Counted from the first letter of the stretch, positions 24,201-35,828 are shown. The stretch is 64,000 nt of DNA from Agriotes lineatus (GCA_940337035.1 CALNHX010003623.1:62001-126000), one strand, 5' to 3'. The notes: generated from the sequence alone by a model not told the origin. Translations and numbers: made by a program.

Positions 24201-24654
24201 GTTTACTAAGGAACAAAAAACATTTATAGTGAAGTCTGACCTTCGCAGTGGTCAACGGAATTAAAAACGGAAACTGGAATTATTCCATCAATGCTGGTAA
24301 ACAAGAATTGCGACAAAGATTTACAAATATTATGGTAAATAATAGCAACTTTTCCGCTGAAGTTTTAAAAATAGTAGCGTGTTTTGAAGAAATAGGTTTT
24401 GTAAATCGCGGACCAAGAACAGGAACACCTCGTCGTAGTGTAACGTTTCGCTTATGAATTTAAATTCTAACGATACTTGAAACATATTTGGAATTTAATT
24501 CGCCGCTTTATCAAACGTTTGCATCTCGCTGCCGCGCCAGGAGGCAATAACACGGACCAGTAGCCGGTGCGCGGACAACCCGAATTGTACGAGAGAGTGT
24601 TTTTCCCCAGCATCAGAGTGGGGAGCTCGAGCATCGACCGAGAGTCGCTGAACG

Positions 24655-24663
24655 TATAAAAAG
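24655..24663 (+). promoter_or_regulatory. TATA box of the solo LTR
   Basis: TATAAAAAG lies 216 bases into the LTR, in the GC-rich U3-like part. It is placed as a retroelement promoter and is not linked to any host gene visible here. Confidence 0.65.
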
Positions 24664-25719
24664 GAGCACATGGCAGCTCCCGAGGAGATTCTATCCTGAG
24701 ATCCCTCCCTAAGCTCATCTCCTGCCTTACCTGAAGCGATTACCCGTTTGCCCTGGCAGGTCACTGTCTAAGTAACGGAGAAATCGACTAAAAGGTCCTT
24801 ATGGTGCTGGTAGTGTCACAGTAAAAACATACCGACAACCTAGAGATTCTTATCGAACCCGTCCACAGACACGCACCTACGCCAACCCGAGACCCGAGCG
24901 CGCATATTAATTGCGTTCTGGAGAGCCGCATTTCGATTGTATTAATTTGTCCGAATTTTAAAGCACCTGGAAGTCGTCGACACCTCCATCGCCGCCATGC
25001 TGGGCGCACATAGAGATTAAGCTATAAGAAACTCACTTGCAAGAACTACCGCTAACGTCCTGGGAGCATTCTAGAAGCCCCCTGAAGGAGGCTTCCGCAC
25101 CACTGCAATTCGCAGATCAAGGCCGCAATTTCGCCCGAACGTCGAAGGCTCCGAGAGCACGGCCGCTAAATAATTTCAAGCGGAAATTGCCGGCAAATTG
25201 CATCGCGGCACTGGCCGAGTTCCGCGAGTTGACAGCAGGTTCGTACAACGCTCCTAGCCGGAAGGTAAACTCTCGACATACATTTATTAACCTGGAGTGT
25301 TCGCAGCAGCCATTGTAAACAAACATTCGCTTATCGCTGCGTGCGGCCGACGACTTCCTTCGGACGGAGTCGATACCCGAAGCAGCTGCTGCGCGATCCG
25401 ATCCACTCCGCGACATCGCCCAGGGACGCAGCGTGCGCTGGGAAGGCGGACTCGACGAGCCCGCCCCTTTTCTGAGTAACTTGAGTTGCAGCCCTAACAG
25501 GCGACCTGGAGCAACCCCTTGTTGACGCAACGACACCCTTCTGTTATAATATACATTTCATTTTGGTATTATCGTATATGAGTGTACATAGTTAAAGATA
25601 TTATATTTAATTGTAAATACTTGTTGGTGTTATCATTGATCTATCCCATATTTGAGCTAAATGAACTTTTTCTCTAGACTAGAGCAAATCCGAGGCATAA
25701 AGCTAATTAAAATATTCCC

Positions 25720-25725
25720 AATAAA
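25720..25725 (+). terminator. Polyadenylation signal AATAAA of the solo LTR
   Basis: AATAAA lies 14 bases before the LTR end at 25739. Confidence 0.5.
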
Positions 25726-26670
25726 GGCGGAATATTACAGTAGAACTGAAAATGTTGTCGAACGTGCAAGAAATATGGTGCAGGAAGATCCGACAATTTC
25801 AGTACGACGGCTACTTCAACAAGTAGATTTAAGCCTAGGATCGGCTCACACTCTTCTTTCACAAGACCTTCAAATGCACCCTTATAAACTTCAAATGTGC
25901 CAGAAATTGTTCCCCCAGATTATCTAAAGAGAGTTACATATTGCCAGTGGTTTCGGGAAAATTTTAATAAGGATGAAGTTTTGGTTAAACCTTTTTTTAG
26001 TGACGAAGCATGGTTCCATATAACTAGCTATATCAATTGATATTCTCAAATATACGCATGTGGAGCACTGAAAATCCACATTGCTTTCGTGAAACCGGTT
26101 TACTTTTTTTTTAAATTGGAGCACGGATAGCTCTATCCAGAAGGATCATTGTCCAATCTTCTTTGACGGAAATTTAAACGGCGAAAACTATTGCAATAAT
26201 ATTCTTGAACCGTTTATAAACCAACTCCATGACGATCAAATTTAAAATGGCTATTTCCAACAAGATTCTGCTAGACCACATGTTGTACAAGCTACTCTGG
26301 AATATTTGCGATAATTTTACGATGATAGACTAATTAGTAAAGACCGATTTCCTCCAAGATCGTGTGATTTGACACCTTTAGACTATTTTGTGTTTCCGTA
26401 CCTAAAAAAATCAATTTTAAAAACTCCCGTGCACACCATAAACGACTTACGAGACAACATTACCAGACAACGTCAACTAATTTATGAAAATATGCTGATA
26501 CATGTTTTCGAAAACATGAAACTCCAGATCAATTTATGTTTAAATGTTGCAGACCAACATTTTCAGCATATGCTGCAATAACTTTAATAAAACACTGTGT
26601 CCTTCTATGTTTAATATCCTTAGTTATAATCATGTATTAGTGTTATACTGATTTATCACTGCATTATCAC

Positions 26671-27348
26671 TAGAGTCTGTCAAAATATTCCCGTATTTTT
26701 TCAAAATATAGCATAGCAAAATGGCATTTATTTTTTCAAAATATGGCATATAAAATGGCACTTATTTCAAAATAAGCCATAAAAATGGTAAGTATTTATT
26801 TCAAAAAGTTGAAATTTTAGAAAAAATGTCACCAGTAATATTAAAAATCCCACAACACAAATACAAAAGACAAAGTAATCTAATAAAAACGACGGGCACA
26901 AGGCAAGTAAGTGGAACGTAGGTATCCGTAGTGCATTGAAGAAAAGAGGGAGAGCGCGGGGTTGTTGTTGACAAGTGGGCGTAACGGAATACTTACCTGA
27001 GCGTTGAGGCGCGCGACGAGCGGTCACCTCCGCCACGGGTCATCGACCTTAGTACCTGGCACTTACCAAAACTTCTGCATGTCTATTTTGAAATTTGTCA
27101 GCCCTTTTGTTGTGAATTAGCCACATAATATTGATTTTGATTGAAATATAGCATTAAAATATAGCATTAAAATATGGCATTTATTCAAAATGTAGCATTT
27201 ATCATGAAAAAGGGCATTTTATAGCATTTATGGCACCAACAAATGTGGTTCATTCCACCCCTTACTACGTGAAATGCCTAAATACGAAATCTGGCCCTAA
27301 AGGGGCCTACAGTAAGAAACATCGCAAAATGGCATTTGACGGACTCTA
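26671..27348. mobile_element. hAT-type MITE with subterminal repeats
   Basis: This 678-bp element has ends TAGAGTCTGTCAAA and, inverted, TAGAGTCCGTCAAA. It is flanked by an 8-bp duplication ATTATCAC at 26663-26670 and 27349-27356, the hAT hallmark. Both subterminal zones carry repeated AAATGGCATTT / ATAGCATT motifs, like transposase-binding subterminal repeats of hAT elements. No transposase ORF is inside. Confidence 0.9.
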
Positions 27349-27356
27349 ATTATCAC

Positions 27357-27946
27357 ATTTTAAATAATGAAAATCTTTTTGAAAGGTGTCGCTTTGAATG
27401 ACGTTTTATTTAAGGTACGGTGGTATAAAAGACGAACACAGATATGCAATTTATAATCCATAGCCGCCCAAAACGTAAAGACTTGTTGAACATCCGCTAC
27501 AAATATTTGCAGTTTACCGGCAAAATATACCAATTTATTATTGGTTGTGAATATACATAAGTCCGCATGAATTGTACTCACTGAAACTTGGCTCACTTTA
27601 TATACGTATACCTGACTCACTTTATAGCTTCACTTCTTCTTCAAGTGCTATCTTCGGTATGAAGGTCGGCAATCATCAAGGAAATACTGATTTTTGAGAC
27701 AGTGTGTGACGAAGGATTAAGGGGTTGGTCTTACCTGGTGGCGAAAGTTGTACTTGTTATTTTGCCAAGTGGTAAATATCGGCCTAGGTTGGCTAACTAG
27801 TCGAGAGGGTCGGGATTCCAGCAAAGCTGCTACAAAACTATGGGAGAGGGCGCCAGGTCCTCGACGTAGACAAATCCTTGGGTCGGACCTCGTCAAGGTT
27901 AAAGATATACCAAACAAATCAAAATAACAACAGAACCAATAGGTAG
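27357..27946. other. No gene recognised
   Basis: Unassigned sequence between the hAT MITE and the 3' end of the Jockey-like element. The part near 27720-27900 is richer in G+C and may be retroelement debris. No domain is visible. Confidence 0.4.
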
Positions 27947-28995
27947 TTTTTTTTATTATCAATCTGCTACTTAGTATTAAGTAAATTCTTTAAATGAAAA
28001 GATGACATGCAAAGTAATCATCCAGTGACGCCACTTTCAGTTGCTTAACTAAATTAATAGAAATGCTTGCTTTAAACATTTACATATAAAATAAATCTTC
28101 CATAACAGAATGAAGGAAGTTTGGTATTATGTGTTCGCTGTCTAACAGTGTTAAGTAACATGCTAATTAAATCTATATGTTAAATCTAAGGTATAATATC
28201 TCTTAAGTCTGCGATTGTCCTCACTATTGTCAAGTAATTTTAACGCTAGACTATTCGGATGCATTTGTAATTTCTCCACGTATTTTTCACTTACGCGCAC
28301 AATTTCACTTTTTATTGTATTCATTTTAAGGTCGATGTTTATTTCACCGTTGGTAATAAACTATGGAGCGTTGGTGATGGTCCTTAATATCTTTGATTGG
28401 AATCTTTCTAGAATGAATATGTTCGAGTTTGACGCTGTCCCCCATATTTGGATTCCGTAGAGCCAAACAGGTTTAACGATCACTTTATATATTAACAATT
28501 TGTTGTCCAGGCTAAGCTGTAGTCGCTTTTTCCAGATATGAGTTCGCCATGTAAGAGTCTTAGCTATATGAATACCCAAGTACTTAGTTAGCACTGTCAG
28601 ATAGTAGTATTTCCTTTTCATTTAGTGCAATAGAAGGACATACGCCTCTTCACTTTGTGAACGAAACATATACAGACTTAGTTTCGTTGAATTTTATGTG
28701 CCATTTATTAAACCATTCTTGTGCACGATCCAAACCGTTTTGCAGTTTTTGTACTGCCCTAACTGGGTTTTCACCGGTGGTTAAAATAGCCGTATCATCG
28801 GAAAATGTGGCAAACTAGCATTGTTGTCAGTGGGCAGGTCAGCTGTAAATATAAGATATAATAAGGGTCCCATGACACTTCCTTGGGAAACTCCCGCTTT
28901 TATCTCTGCCAGTTTTGTCATCTCTTCTTCGTGCTTGACTAGGAAATATCTTTCTTGTAGATATGATTTTAATCTTATATATATTTCTAAAAGTC

Positions 28996-29440
28996 CTGAC
29001 TGACTGACTCATCAACGCCCAGCCCAAACCCTTGGACCTAGAAAGCTGAAATTTTGCACAGAGGTTTCCTTTATGATGTATACAAGGAGTGTCATGGACG
29101 GAGAGAAGAACTAACGTGTCCATCATTGAAAAAATCCAAGAACCTATAAGATTATCCAAACTCATATATGGAACAATTACACGATACTTTGGCCATGTCC
29201 AGCGAAGAAATTCAGGCAACCTCGAAAGATTAGTTGTGCAGGGCAGAATTCAGGGATCGAGACCGCGGGGACGATCGCCAAAAAGGTGGACGGACCAGAT
29301 CAAAGAGGTCACCGGCCACACTATCGAGCAGGCTACAAGAACAGCCCCAAACAGAAGTCGATGGCGTAACATCGTAAAAAGAAGCATGCAGAATATGTAG
29401 TTCTTGGGCCACGACGCTTCTGACAAGAAACTTACGACGG
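28996..29440 (+). mobile_element. 3' tail of a second non-LTR retrotransposon, inserted in the Jockey-like element
   Basis: Plus-strand coding at 29101-29400 reads RTNVSIIEKIQEPIRLSKLI, RYFGHVQRRNSGNLERLV and GSRPRGRSPKRWTDQIKEVT, then a stop. This is the basic zinc-knuckle-like C-terminal region found after the reverse transcriptase in several insect non-LTR families. It runs opposite to the host Jockey-like ORF and replaces its middle part. The left border has a CTGACTGACTGACTC tract followed by a widespread-looking non-coding sequence. Confidence 0.75.
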
Positions 29441-30158
29441 AGAGAAGTATGGGCATTAGACGTTTCATTAACAGCTTCTTGAATAATTTACTTAAAATAG
29501 GCAAGAGACTTATCGGTCTGTATGATGTTACTTCGTAGGCTGGTTTTCCTGGTTTTAAGATTAGGATCATCTTGGCTATCTTCCATTGTGCAGGGAAGTA
29601 GCCAGTTTTTAGTATGGCGTTAAAAATGTGTGTTATCAGCGTGGTCCTTTATTTGGTAGCTCCTTTAGGGCTCGTCCAGTAATCAAATCATACCCAGGTG
29701 ATTTTTTGTCTTTCAATCATTTTCCTGGGCCTCGTTATATGAGAGGTATTTAGTCAGCAAGGATAATTGTAGGGGTACATCCAAGAGGTTTTGTATTTCG
29801 TCACGTTCTGTGGCTAAGATAGCTTCATCTGGTTGAAAGACTTTACCTAGGTGCTCTGCAAAAACCTCTGCCTTTTCAGAATCACTCTTGGCCCAGCTTC
29901 CATCGTTCCTGCGGATCGGAGGAATTGTTTGTTGAGGTTGTTTTAGGCGTTTGGTGGCCATCCACAAGGAATAGTCAGTAGCTACCGTTGCAGTGGGACC
30001 TTCAAGGTAGCGCGTAAAGGCTTCATTTTTGTAATCGCTGATTAATTTCTTTAATTCTCTACAGGCGTTGTTATACCTACGTTTTTCTTCTGGGTAGCGT
30101 CTAGTTTGCCATATCTTGCGTAATCTTCTTTTATCAGCAACTTCATCCATGATCACAT

Positions 30159-30218
30159 CGGGAAGATAACGTTTGGTTGGTTGCGCTTCGGGAAGATAAC
30201 GTTTGGTTGGTTGCGCTT
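30159..30218 (-). repeat. Exact 30-bp tandem duplication inside the Jockey-like ORF
   Basis: Two identical 30-base units (30159-30188 and 30189-30218) start CGGGAAGATAACG. They add ten residues (PEAQPTKRYL) in frame just before the conserved DVIMDEVADKRR segment. The units carry no differences, so the event is recent relative to the decay of the element. Confidence 0.9.
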
Positions 30219-30344
30219 GTGCTGTTGGTGTAGTATTCCAGGCCGTGTTTTGTATGGTAGTGGTTAGGATTTCAACAGCGTTTTCGATATCCTCGTTGTT
30301 TTTTAAAGAAACGTTTAAAGAATAGCTAGTAAAATTCTCTATTT

Positions 30345-31250
30345 GGTTCTATAGTGCGGCAATTCAAAACAACGAATTCACACAAAACACATACCACCAA
30401 TATACATAGTAACACACAAACCAATAAAAATCTACCACAGTAATTACCAAGATTATCACCAATAATAACAGCAAACAAACAATTGCAAATACATATCACA
30501 GTTGACCTAAGAAACGAACGCATGGTGCCATAACAACTAAATCGGCCTGAAGGGCGCTAGGTAACTCGTAATCACCTCAATAGTGCTGAAAACTTATATC
30601 AATCAAATACACGCAGTAGCATGTCTAAACATGTAACCAGTGACGTTCACCGTGAAGCGGGGATCAACACGACACGAGGTATGACTACATTAACCTACAA
30701 ACATAATCAAAGAAGGCTTTAAATAAGCAACTAATCTCCGTTAAGCGGAGTTCTAAACCAAGGATGCCAATAGCGCAAGCAAAAAGTGTAAGGCCAACAT
30801 TGAACTCCAATGGTTGGCTTAATAAATTAACTTTACGGATTAAAAACGGAGCGGTACCAGCAGGTTATGAGATTTCACAGGGGTTGCTAGGTCCTAAAGG
30901 AAAGCCATAAAGTGTTTCCTGAAGATGTAAGTACTGCTTGCGGGCATTTTAAGCCCTAAACTAGACTATCAAAATTCAAAAACGGAGAGCTAGATAATTT
31001 CCACAAAAGTTCCGTAGGCAGCATTATAGCCACCACAGCTCATATATCTTTGACACTTCAGAACAGCAAACTTGAATTGACAGTGAGGTTAATGCAATAC
31101 ACGACCTTAAGTATGAATTTAAAAAATGAGTACAGGAGCTGCCGTCACACAAATCAAAACAAACTACATGGGGCTGCTGTACACACAGGTTAGTAAGCGA
31201 ATTAATTCTATCTAAATGCTCTAATAGACACCCAAAAATTGATATGCACA
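30345..31250. other. No gene recognised; A-rich retroelement-like DNA
   Basis: A-rich plus strand without a supported ORF. It lies between the 5' part of the Jockey-like remnant and a CR1-like endonuclease and may be leader or ORF1 debris of either. No domain is visible. Confidence 0.4.
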
Positions 31251-31260
31251 GAATAACAAT

Positions 31261-32088
31261 ATGGTTGTGTACCGACCACCCTCTTCAACCTCTGAAGAAG
31301 ATGATTTCCTGATTCAAATTTTGAGAGCCGGATCAACCAACAAAAACTTTATTTTAATTGGTAATTTCAATTTTTCCAATATCAACTGGCATCTGAGTAA
31401 AATTCCGACATGTAAAGATTCATCTGCTACATTTTGTGAATTCTTCCTTGATGCAAGTTTCAAGCAATTGGCCACTGTTTCAACTTGCATCAGAATAAGT
31501 CAAAATCCCTCACTTCTTGATCGGATGCTTACTTCAGATTCTAACCTTTTTTCTGAAATAAGTTACTTTCCTCCAGTAGGATCTTCTGATCATATTAGCA
31601 TAATTGCAATAGTACCGATAGTTTATTACACTTACGATCCGAACATCACTAATATTTTTAAGCCTGGTGCAATAAAGGAAGAGCTCGTCAAGAAAGACTG
31701 GTCTATATTAAATGTCCCTAATCTTAATGTTGAATTTTCATAAAACTTTTGTAATGTTCTGAATGCTGTAACAATACACTATCCGCTATGAAATGTTTAC
31801 AGTAACCGCAAACAACCCTGGATAACCAATGCCTTTGTAGATAAAGTGAAAATAAGCACTCGCTTTGGCAGACATACTTTCGTTCAAAATATGATGATGA
31901 TCTTGAGGCTTTAAAAGTCAAGACTCAAGAACTTTGACCAGAATAAAGTTGAAATCCAAAGTGAGTATATCGCTACTAAAAAAACTTGATGGGACGTTAT
32001 GCAGCAACAATTGATACAATAAAGAAGCTGACCTGCGATTAATTAGATAATCAGTGGTAGTAAAAATCGCAGATTAACCTCTTTAAAG
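31261..32088 (+). pseudogene. CR1/Jockey-type endonuclease and linker fragment
   Basis: An open frame at 31261-31743 reads VVYRPPSSTSEEDDFLIQIL and FILIGNFNFSNINWHL (the usual GDFN has become GNFN, losing the metal-binding Asp), then LLDRMLTSD and VGSSDHISIIAIV, the last catalytic His block. Out-of-frame linker (NRKQPWITNAFVDKVK, RLKNFDQNKVEIQSEY) follows to about 31980. There is no reverse transcriptase. A Tc1 element begins at 32091. Confidence 0.85.
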
Positions 32089-32090
32089 TA

Positions 32091-33284
32091 CAGTTACGGA
32101 CACCTCAAAGTGCACGGTTTTTTGTTACTATGGTTATTTTTACGATTTTTCGGCTTATTAAATGGGGGTTTCTCCAGTGGCGTTGCTCGTGATTATAAGA
32201 ATAGGTATTACTTTTTTAATGTTTGTATTTTAGCAAAGTTTCACAAGTGAACAAACTATATAATAATATGTAAGTATTTAATAAATATGTATCAGTATTC
32301 AATTGCTACTACGGTTTCCAGTTTGTTTCGCATAGAGTTGACCAATGTTTCCATATTGTATCCTTCTCTCAGTTCCTTCCAAGCATTACTTATTCTTTCC
32401 CATTATTAATCGGTTTCGTTTGGTGCAAAATCCCTGGTATAAATTTTTGTAGTTAAATAGCCCCAAACATTTTCGATGGGATTCAAGTCCGGACTTCTTG
32501 CAGGCCATGGTAAAAAATTGATATTATTCTCATCAAACCATCAATGAACAACCCCTGCTGTATGCACAGGACAGTTATCCTGTGAAAATAATGTTATCAA
32601 TTACGATAACAAAATTAATTAATTAGGTAATATATTGCCTGTTGAAAAGTAAATTGATTAGGAAAGACATCTCTTACAGATGGCAGCATCACATTTTGCA
32701 AAATGTTGCGATCATTTTCAGCATTCAGTCGACCATTAATTCTATAGCATGCCCCAGATCCGTGAGCATTTATCCATCCCCATACGTTTACAGAGAATCA
32801 TTCACTACTCCTTAAGGGTTGAACATAATATTGCTCCTCAAATCTTGAATTTTGTGGTCTACAGACCCTTAATCGTCAATTGGTAAATGATTGAAATACC
32901 CTTTCACCTGAGAAAACAGTCGTGTTCCAAAAGTCGTCGATCTCATTCAAATAGACGGTTGCAAATTGTACTCTTCATTTTTTGTTCTCTGGTGTTAAAA
33001 ATTTTTTCTTGCAGAAGTCTTTGCTGCCAACGATTTTTAATTTTGAAATGCAGCTCTTGCTCACATGCAAATCTGTTGCGACTCGACTCAGCGACCAGTT
33101 CTCTTCCAGTTTTGTAATAAATAGCTCGCATTTTCTCTGCTTCTGACAAATGTCTGGGAATTTTCCGAGTTTTCAGTTCTATGACAGTTGATGACAAATG
33201 TAAACGTCAAAACTCGACGTCTATGATTAGAATATCGTATTACAAGCTAAAAATCTGCCGTGCACTTTGAGTTGGCCGCAACGG
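32091..33284 (-). mobile_element. Tc1-like DNA transposon, complete ends, decayed
   Basis: This 1194-bp element has imperfect inverted ends that share GTT.CGG.CA.CTCAAAG and then TGCACGG. It is flanked by TA at 32089-32090 and 33285-33286. It carries one broken transposase gene on the minus strand. Its ends differ from the Tc1 element at 797-2437, so it is another family. Confidence 0.85.
32330..33197 (-). pseudogene. Tc1 transposase, broken
   Basis: The minus-strand start at 33197 reads MSSTVIELKTRKIPRHLSEA, then SRNRFACEQELHFKIKNRWQ (N-terminal HTH region). A scrambled middle follows with FSQDNCPVHTAGVV (second catalytic Asp), then INFLPWPARSPDLNPIENVW (third acidic residue) and a C-terminal SNAWKELREGYNMETLVNSM. 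Many stops are present. Confidence 0.85.
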
Positions 33285-33286
33285 TA

Positions 33287-34869
33287 CGTACTACAAGGAA
33301 CGTCCATAGGCTGCTGCTAACCAAATTCTGACCAGGAGTTGCTATACCCGGGAGTAAAACAAAGCCATTCCCAAACTGCAGAAGCTATGTAGGACGTTAG
33401 CAAGTGTTGAAAGTTAAATCGGACAGCAACTTTTCTTCCAAGATTAAATTCTCCCAGCCAAAAAGGTAAAGTGAAGCAAAAAAATTATTTAAAGAAGTTG
33501 GAATTAAAATGAAAAATTTTAAAGTATGGAAACATTAAAATACGTAGGAAACCTTAAAAATTGGAGAATGAGTTCGATGATGTCAACAAAAATCAAAATG
33601 CTGTCAAAAAATGCTCTTTCGAGAAAATAAGCCAAGGGAACCAAACCTTATAAATCGGCTCAAAAATAACTGGGGCACCACATAGGATACCACCAAAAAA
33701 ATAGACGTTCTGTCTAAACCGGACAGAAGTTAAAAAACTGCTAAAACACAGCAAAAACCAACGACTGCATCACATAAGACACAATCCACCCTACTACAAA
33801 CATCCGAAAAACTCGCACCGCATGATTATTACTCACTCTAAATTTAAGGTAACCCAATATCAAACAAGTATGAGAGGGAAAAATTATCTTGAAAAAATAA
33901 AATAAAACACCTCAAGCAAGTATAACCTAGTGAAGCGAGATGGGAAGGGAAATGAAAAAAAAATCCATGGAAGAGTTCCCAATGGTGACCTTCTCTGCAT
34001 GCCCAACCAACCACCCAAAACGTTACAAAGGGGAAGAACTAGATGATGACGTTCCCAAACAGTGGCCTACCCTGCATGCCCAACCAACCACCCAAAACAA
34101 GAAACAAAAAAACACTAAGAAAACAAGTTTCTAAAAGGGACACTGTAGGTGTTTTCACGGTCACAATATCCTATAATACCATATTCCAAATCCAAATAAG
34201 CGAAGCGCTTTGGAAATAATCCCCAAATGAGACGGAATCAATGGCAAGAAGAAGAAAAGTGAAAAGCAGTAGAATGCAAAATCCATAAGGAACATACCCT
34301 ACAACGACTTTTTAAAACAGAAGAAAAACAGGACACAAGGAAAAGAGAAAAGGAAAAATAGGAAAATGAAACAAAAACCAGAGTTCGGAAAAACTCACGC
34401 TGCTACACCCACTCAACCAAGCTTCGGCTGGCTAGGCCTAACATCCCATGCCGTGACCCGGGTTTACGGAGACATGGACACTCTTAAAGAAGAGGAAACA
34501 CAAGGAAAGCAAACCGCTTTAAATCGCAAGGGAAAAATTCGCACTCAAAACAGATGCGTAAAAAGACGCAAAAAAATTGCATAAGACAATGCGTAACCAG
34601 ATGCAATAGGGCATCAAAACCGACGCAAAAATATCCCCTGTCACGTCTGACAGAATAAAAACCTGCACCACATCCATCGGACACAGAAAAAATATAGACA
34701 CCCTGTTTGCACTGAATAGGGGCCTAAAACAAGGACTGCCTCACATCGGACGCAGCCAACAAGCAAAAATAAACGCATTCAAACGGAAATGCATAATAAA
34801 CGCATTCAAAAAATGTACAACCATAGCTAAATAGCCAGAATAAACAACCCGAAAACAACCCGTCGAGAC
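33287..34869. other. Unassigned A-rich region with short direct repeats
   Basis: The plus strand is strongly A-rich, as in non-LTR leader or ORF1 regions. GCATGCCCAACCAACCACCC occurs at about 33998 and again at about 34075, 77 bases apart. AATAAACGCATTCAAA occurs twice near 34765-34812. No domain is recognised in the short ORFs. Confidence 0.4.
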
Positions 34870-34948
34870 CCTGAGTAAATACAAATACGCTGAGGCAAGA
34901 TTCAAGAACTTTGACCGGAATGAAGTTGAAATCCAAAGTGAGTCCAAA
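34870..34948 (+). pseudogene. Second scrap of the CR1-like linker
   Basis: The plus strand reads KYKYAEARFKNFDRNEVEIQ, matching the linker near 31900-31962 with a few base changes. It ends where the mitochondrial insertion begins. Confidence 0.7.
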
Positions 34949-34954
34949 GAGAGT

Positions 34955-35004
34955 CATGGTCTAACGTCTACTAAATGGAATGGGTGATTTTTAAGTGAAC
35001 TCAT
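34955..35004 (-). pseudogene. COX3: NUMT cox3, first ~17 codons
   Basis: The ATG at 35004 overlaps the atp6 stop by one base, as in insect mtDNA. It reads MSSLKNHPFHLVDVSPW before similarity ends. Confidence 0.8.
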
Positions 35005-35675
35005 TAGTTTACTTCCCTAGAGTATAATGTTCTTAAAATTGGAAATACATAGGATTGAATTACTGCTACAGCAGATTCTAGAATTAATAGTAGTAGTTGT
35101 GTAATAATTAATAAGTTGATTATTACCAATGATAACTTTGTTCCGGTGTTTCCAAGCACAGTTAATAGTAGGTGCCCTGCAATTATATTTGCAGTTAATC
35201 GAATAGCTAATGTTCCTGGTCGAATGATGTTTCTGATTGTTTCAATACACACTATAAATGGTATAAGGACTGGGGGAGTTCCTTGTGGAACTAGGTGAGC
35301 AAATATATGTATAGTATTATTAATTCATCCGTAAATTATAAATCTTACTCATAAGGGTAAGGCTAAGGATAGTGTTAGTACTAGATGTCTTGTTCTTGAA
35401 AATATATATGGAAATAAAGATAAAAAATTATTAAATAAGATTATTGAAAATAATGAAATGAAAATAAGTGTTGATCCCTTTATTTTATTAATTTTAAGTA
35501 GAATTTTAAATTCATTGTGTAATGTTGATTCAATTTTTACTCATATGCAGTTAATTCGAGATGGGATTAGTCAAAATATACTTGGAAGAAAAATTAATCC
35601 TAATAGAGTTCTTGATCAGTTTAGTGATAAATTAGTTCTTGTTGCTGAGTCAAAGGTTGAGAATAGATTTATCAT
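35004..35675 (-). pseudogene. ATP6: NUMT atp6, complete and still open in the mitochondrial code
   Basis: ATP synthase F0 subunit a. 224 codons including the TAA at 35006-35004 have no internal stop under the invertebrate mitochondrial code (AGA as Ser, TGA as Trp, ATA as Met). Conserved pieces are FWLIPSRIN, HLVPQGTPPVLIPF, the proton-channel Arg region RPGTLAIRLTANIIAGHLLL and the C-terminal PILRTLYS. In the standard nuclear code the TGA codons would stop it, so it is not expected to be translated here. An intact frame beside broken neighbours suggests a fairly young insertion. Confidence 0.93.
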
Positions 35676-35828
35676 TTTCAGTCAATAGATTTTATTTTTG
35701 GTGTTCTTTTTGATTGTGTATTTTATTTCGGTACATGAAAGAGAAATAATTTAATGAATTTAGAATAGGAATGTTATTACGAATAAAATAAATAAATTTA
35801 ATCAACTTAAAGGGACTATTTGTGGAAT
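35669..35828 (-). pseudogene. ATP8: NUMT atp8, frameshifted
   Basis: It starts ATT (IPQMVPLSWLNLFILF) at 35828 after trnD and ends K-S-I-D-W-K-W-stop, overlapping the atp6 start by seven bases as usual. The middle (NYFSFMYRNK) lies in another frame, so small indels break the gene. Confidence 0.85.

Larger units (their letters stand above)
24439..25739 (+). mobile_element. Solo LTR, 1301 bp, 4-bp target duplication
   Basis: The element starts TGTAACG and ends ATTACA (TG..CA with complementary tips). It is flanked by GTAG at 24435-24438 and 25740-25743. It is GC-rich, with a TATA box (24655) and a late AATAAA (25720), as expected for U3 and the end of an LTR. No internal coding region or second LTR is present, so it is a solo LTR left by recombination. 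The 4-bp duplication favours a Ty3/Gypsy-type parent; the family is unidentified. Confidence 0.87.
24203..26580 (+). pseudogene. Mariner-superfamily transposase, split by a solo LTR
   Basis: The plus-strand N-terminal half (24203-24438) reads FTKEQKTFIVKSDLRSG, RQRFTNIMVNNSNFS and VNRGPRTGTPRR. The rest resumes at 25740 with RTENVVERARNMVQEDP, ISVRRLLQQVDLSLG and DLQMHPYKLQ. Catalytic-domain remnants follow: FFDGNLNGENY, FQQDSARPHV (second Asp) and PPRSCDLTPLDYF (third Asp, about 38 residues on). Stops and frameshifts occur after 25927. Removing the LTR and one 4-bp copy joins the two halves in frame. Confidence 0.87.
27947..30340 (-). pseudogene. Jockey-like non-LTR retrotransposon, ORF2 part and 3' end
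   Basis: Minus-strand reverse-transcriptase remnants from right to left are KRYLPDVIMDEVADKRRLRK (end of endonuclease/linker), NDGSWAKSDSEKAEVFAEHL, LILKPGKP.. SYRPISLLPILSKLFKKL (RT fingers), AGVSQGSVMGPLLYLIF, a FSDDTAIL catalytic box (usually FADD), WFNKWHIKFNETKSV and YLGIHIAKTLTWRTHI. The C-terminus is NSLALKLLDNSEDNRRLKRY and a stop near 28166. A short 3' UTR ends in an A-tract (T-run at 27947-27954). Frameshifts and a foreign insertion near 29.0-29.44 kb disrupt it. Confidence 0.87.

Noticed and set aside
24467..25536. Several minus- and plus-strand ORFs up to 139 codons in a GC-rich stretch
   Set aside because: They fall inside the solo LTR defined by its ends and GTAG duplication; long chance ORFs are expected at this G+C content.
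34366..34957. Short ORFs on both strands in the A-rich region
   Set aside because: Low-complexity products from A-rich (plus) or T-rich (minus) strand bias; no domain.
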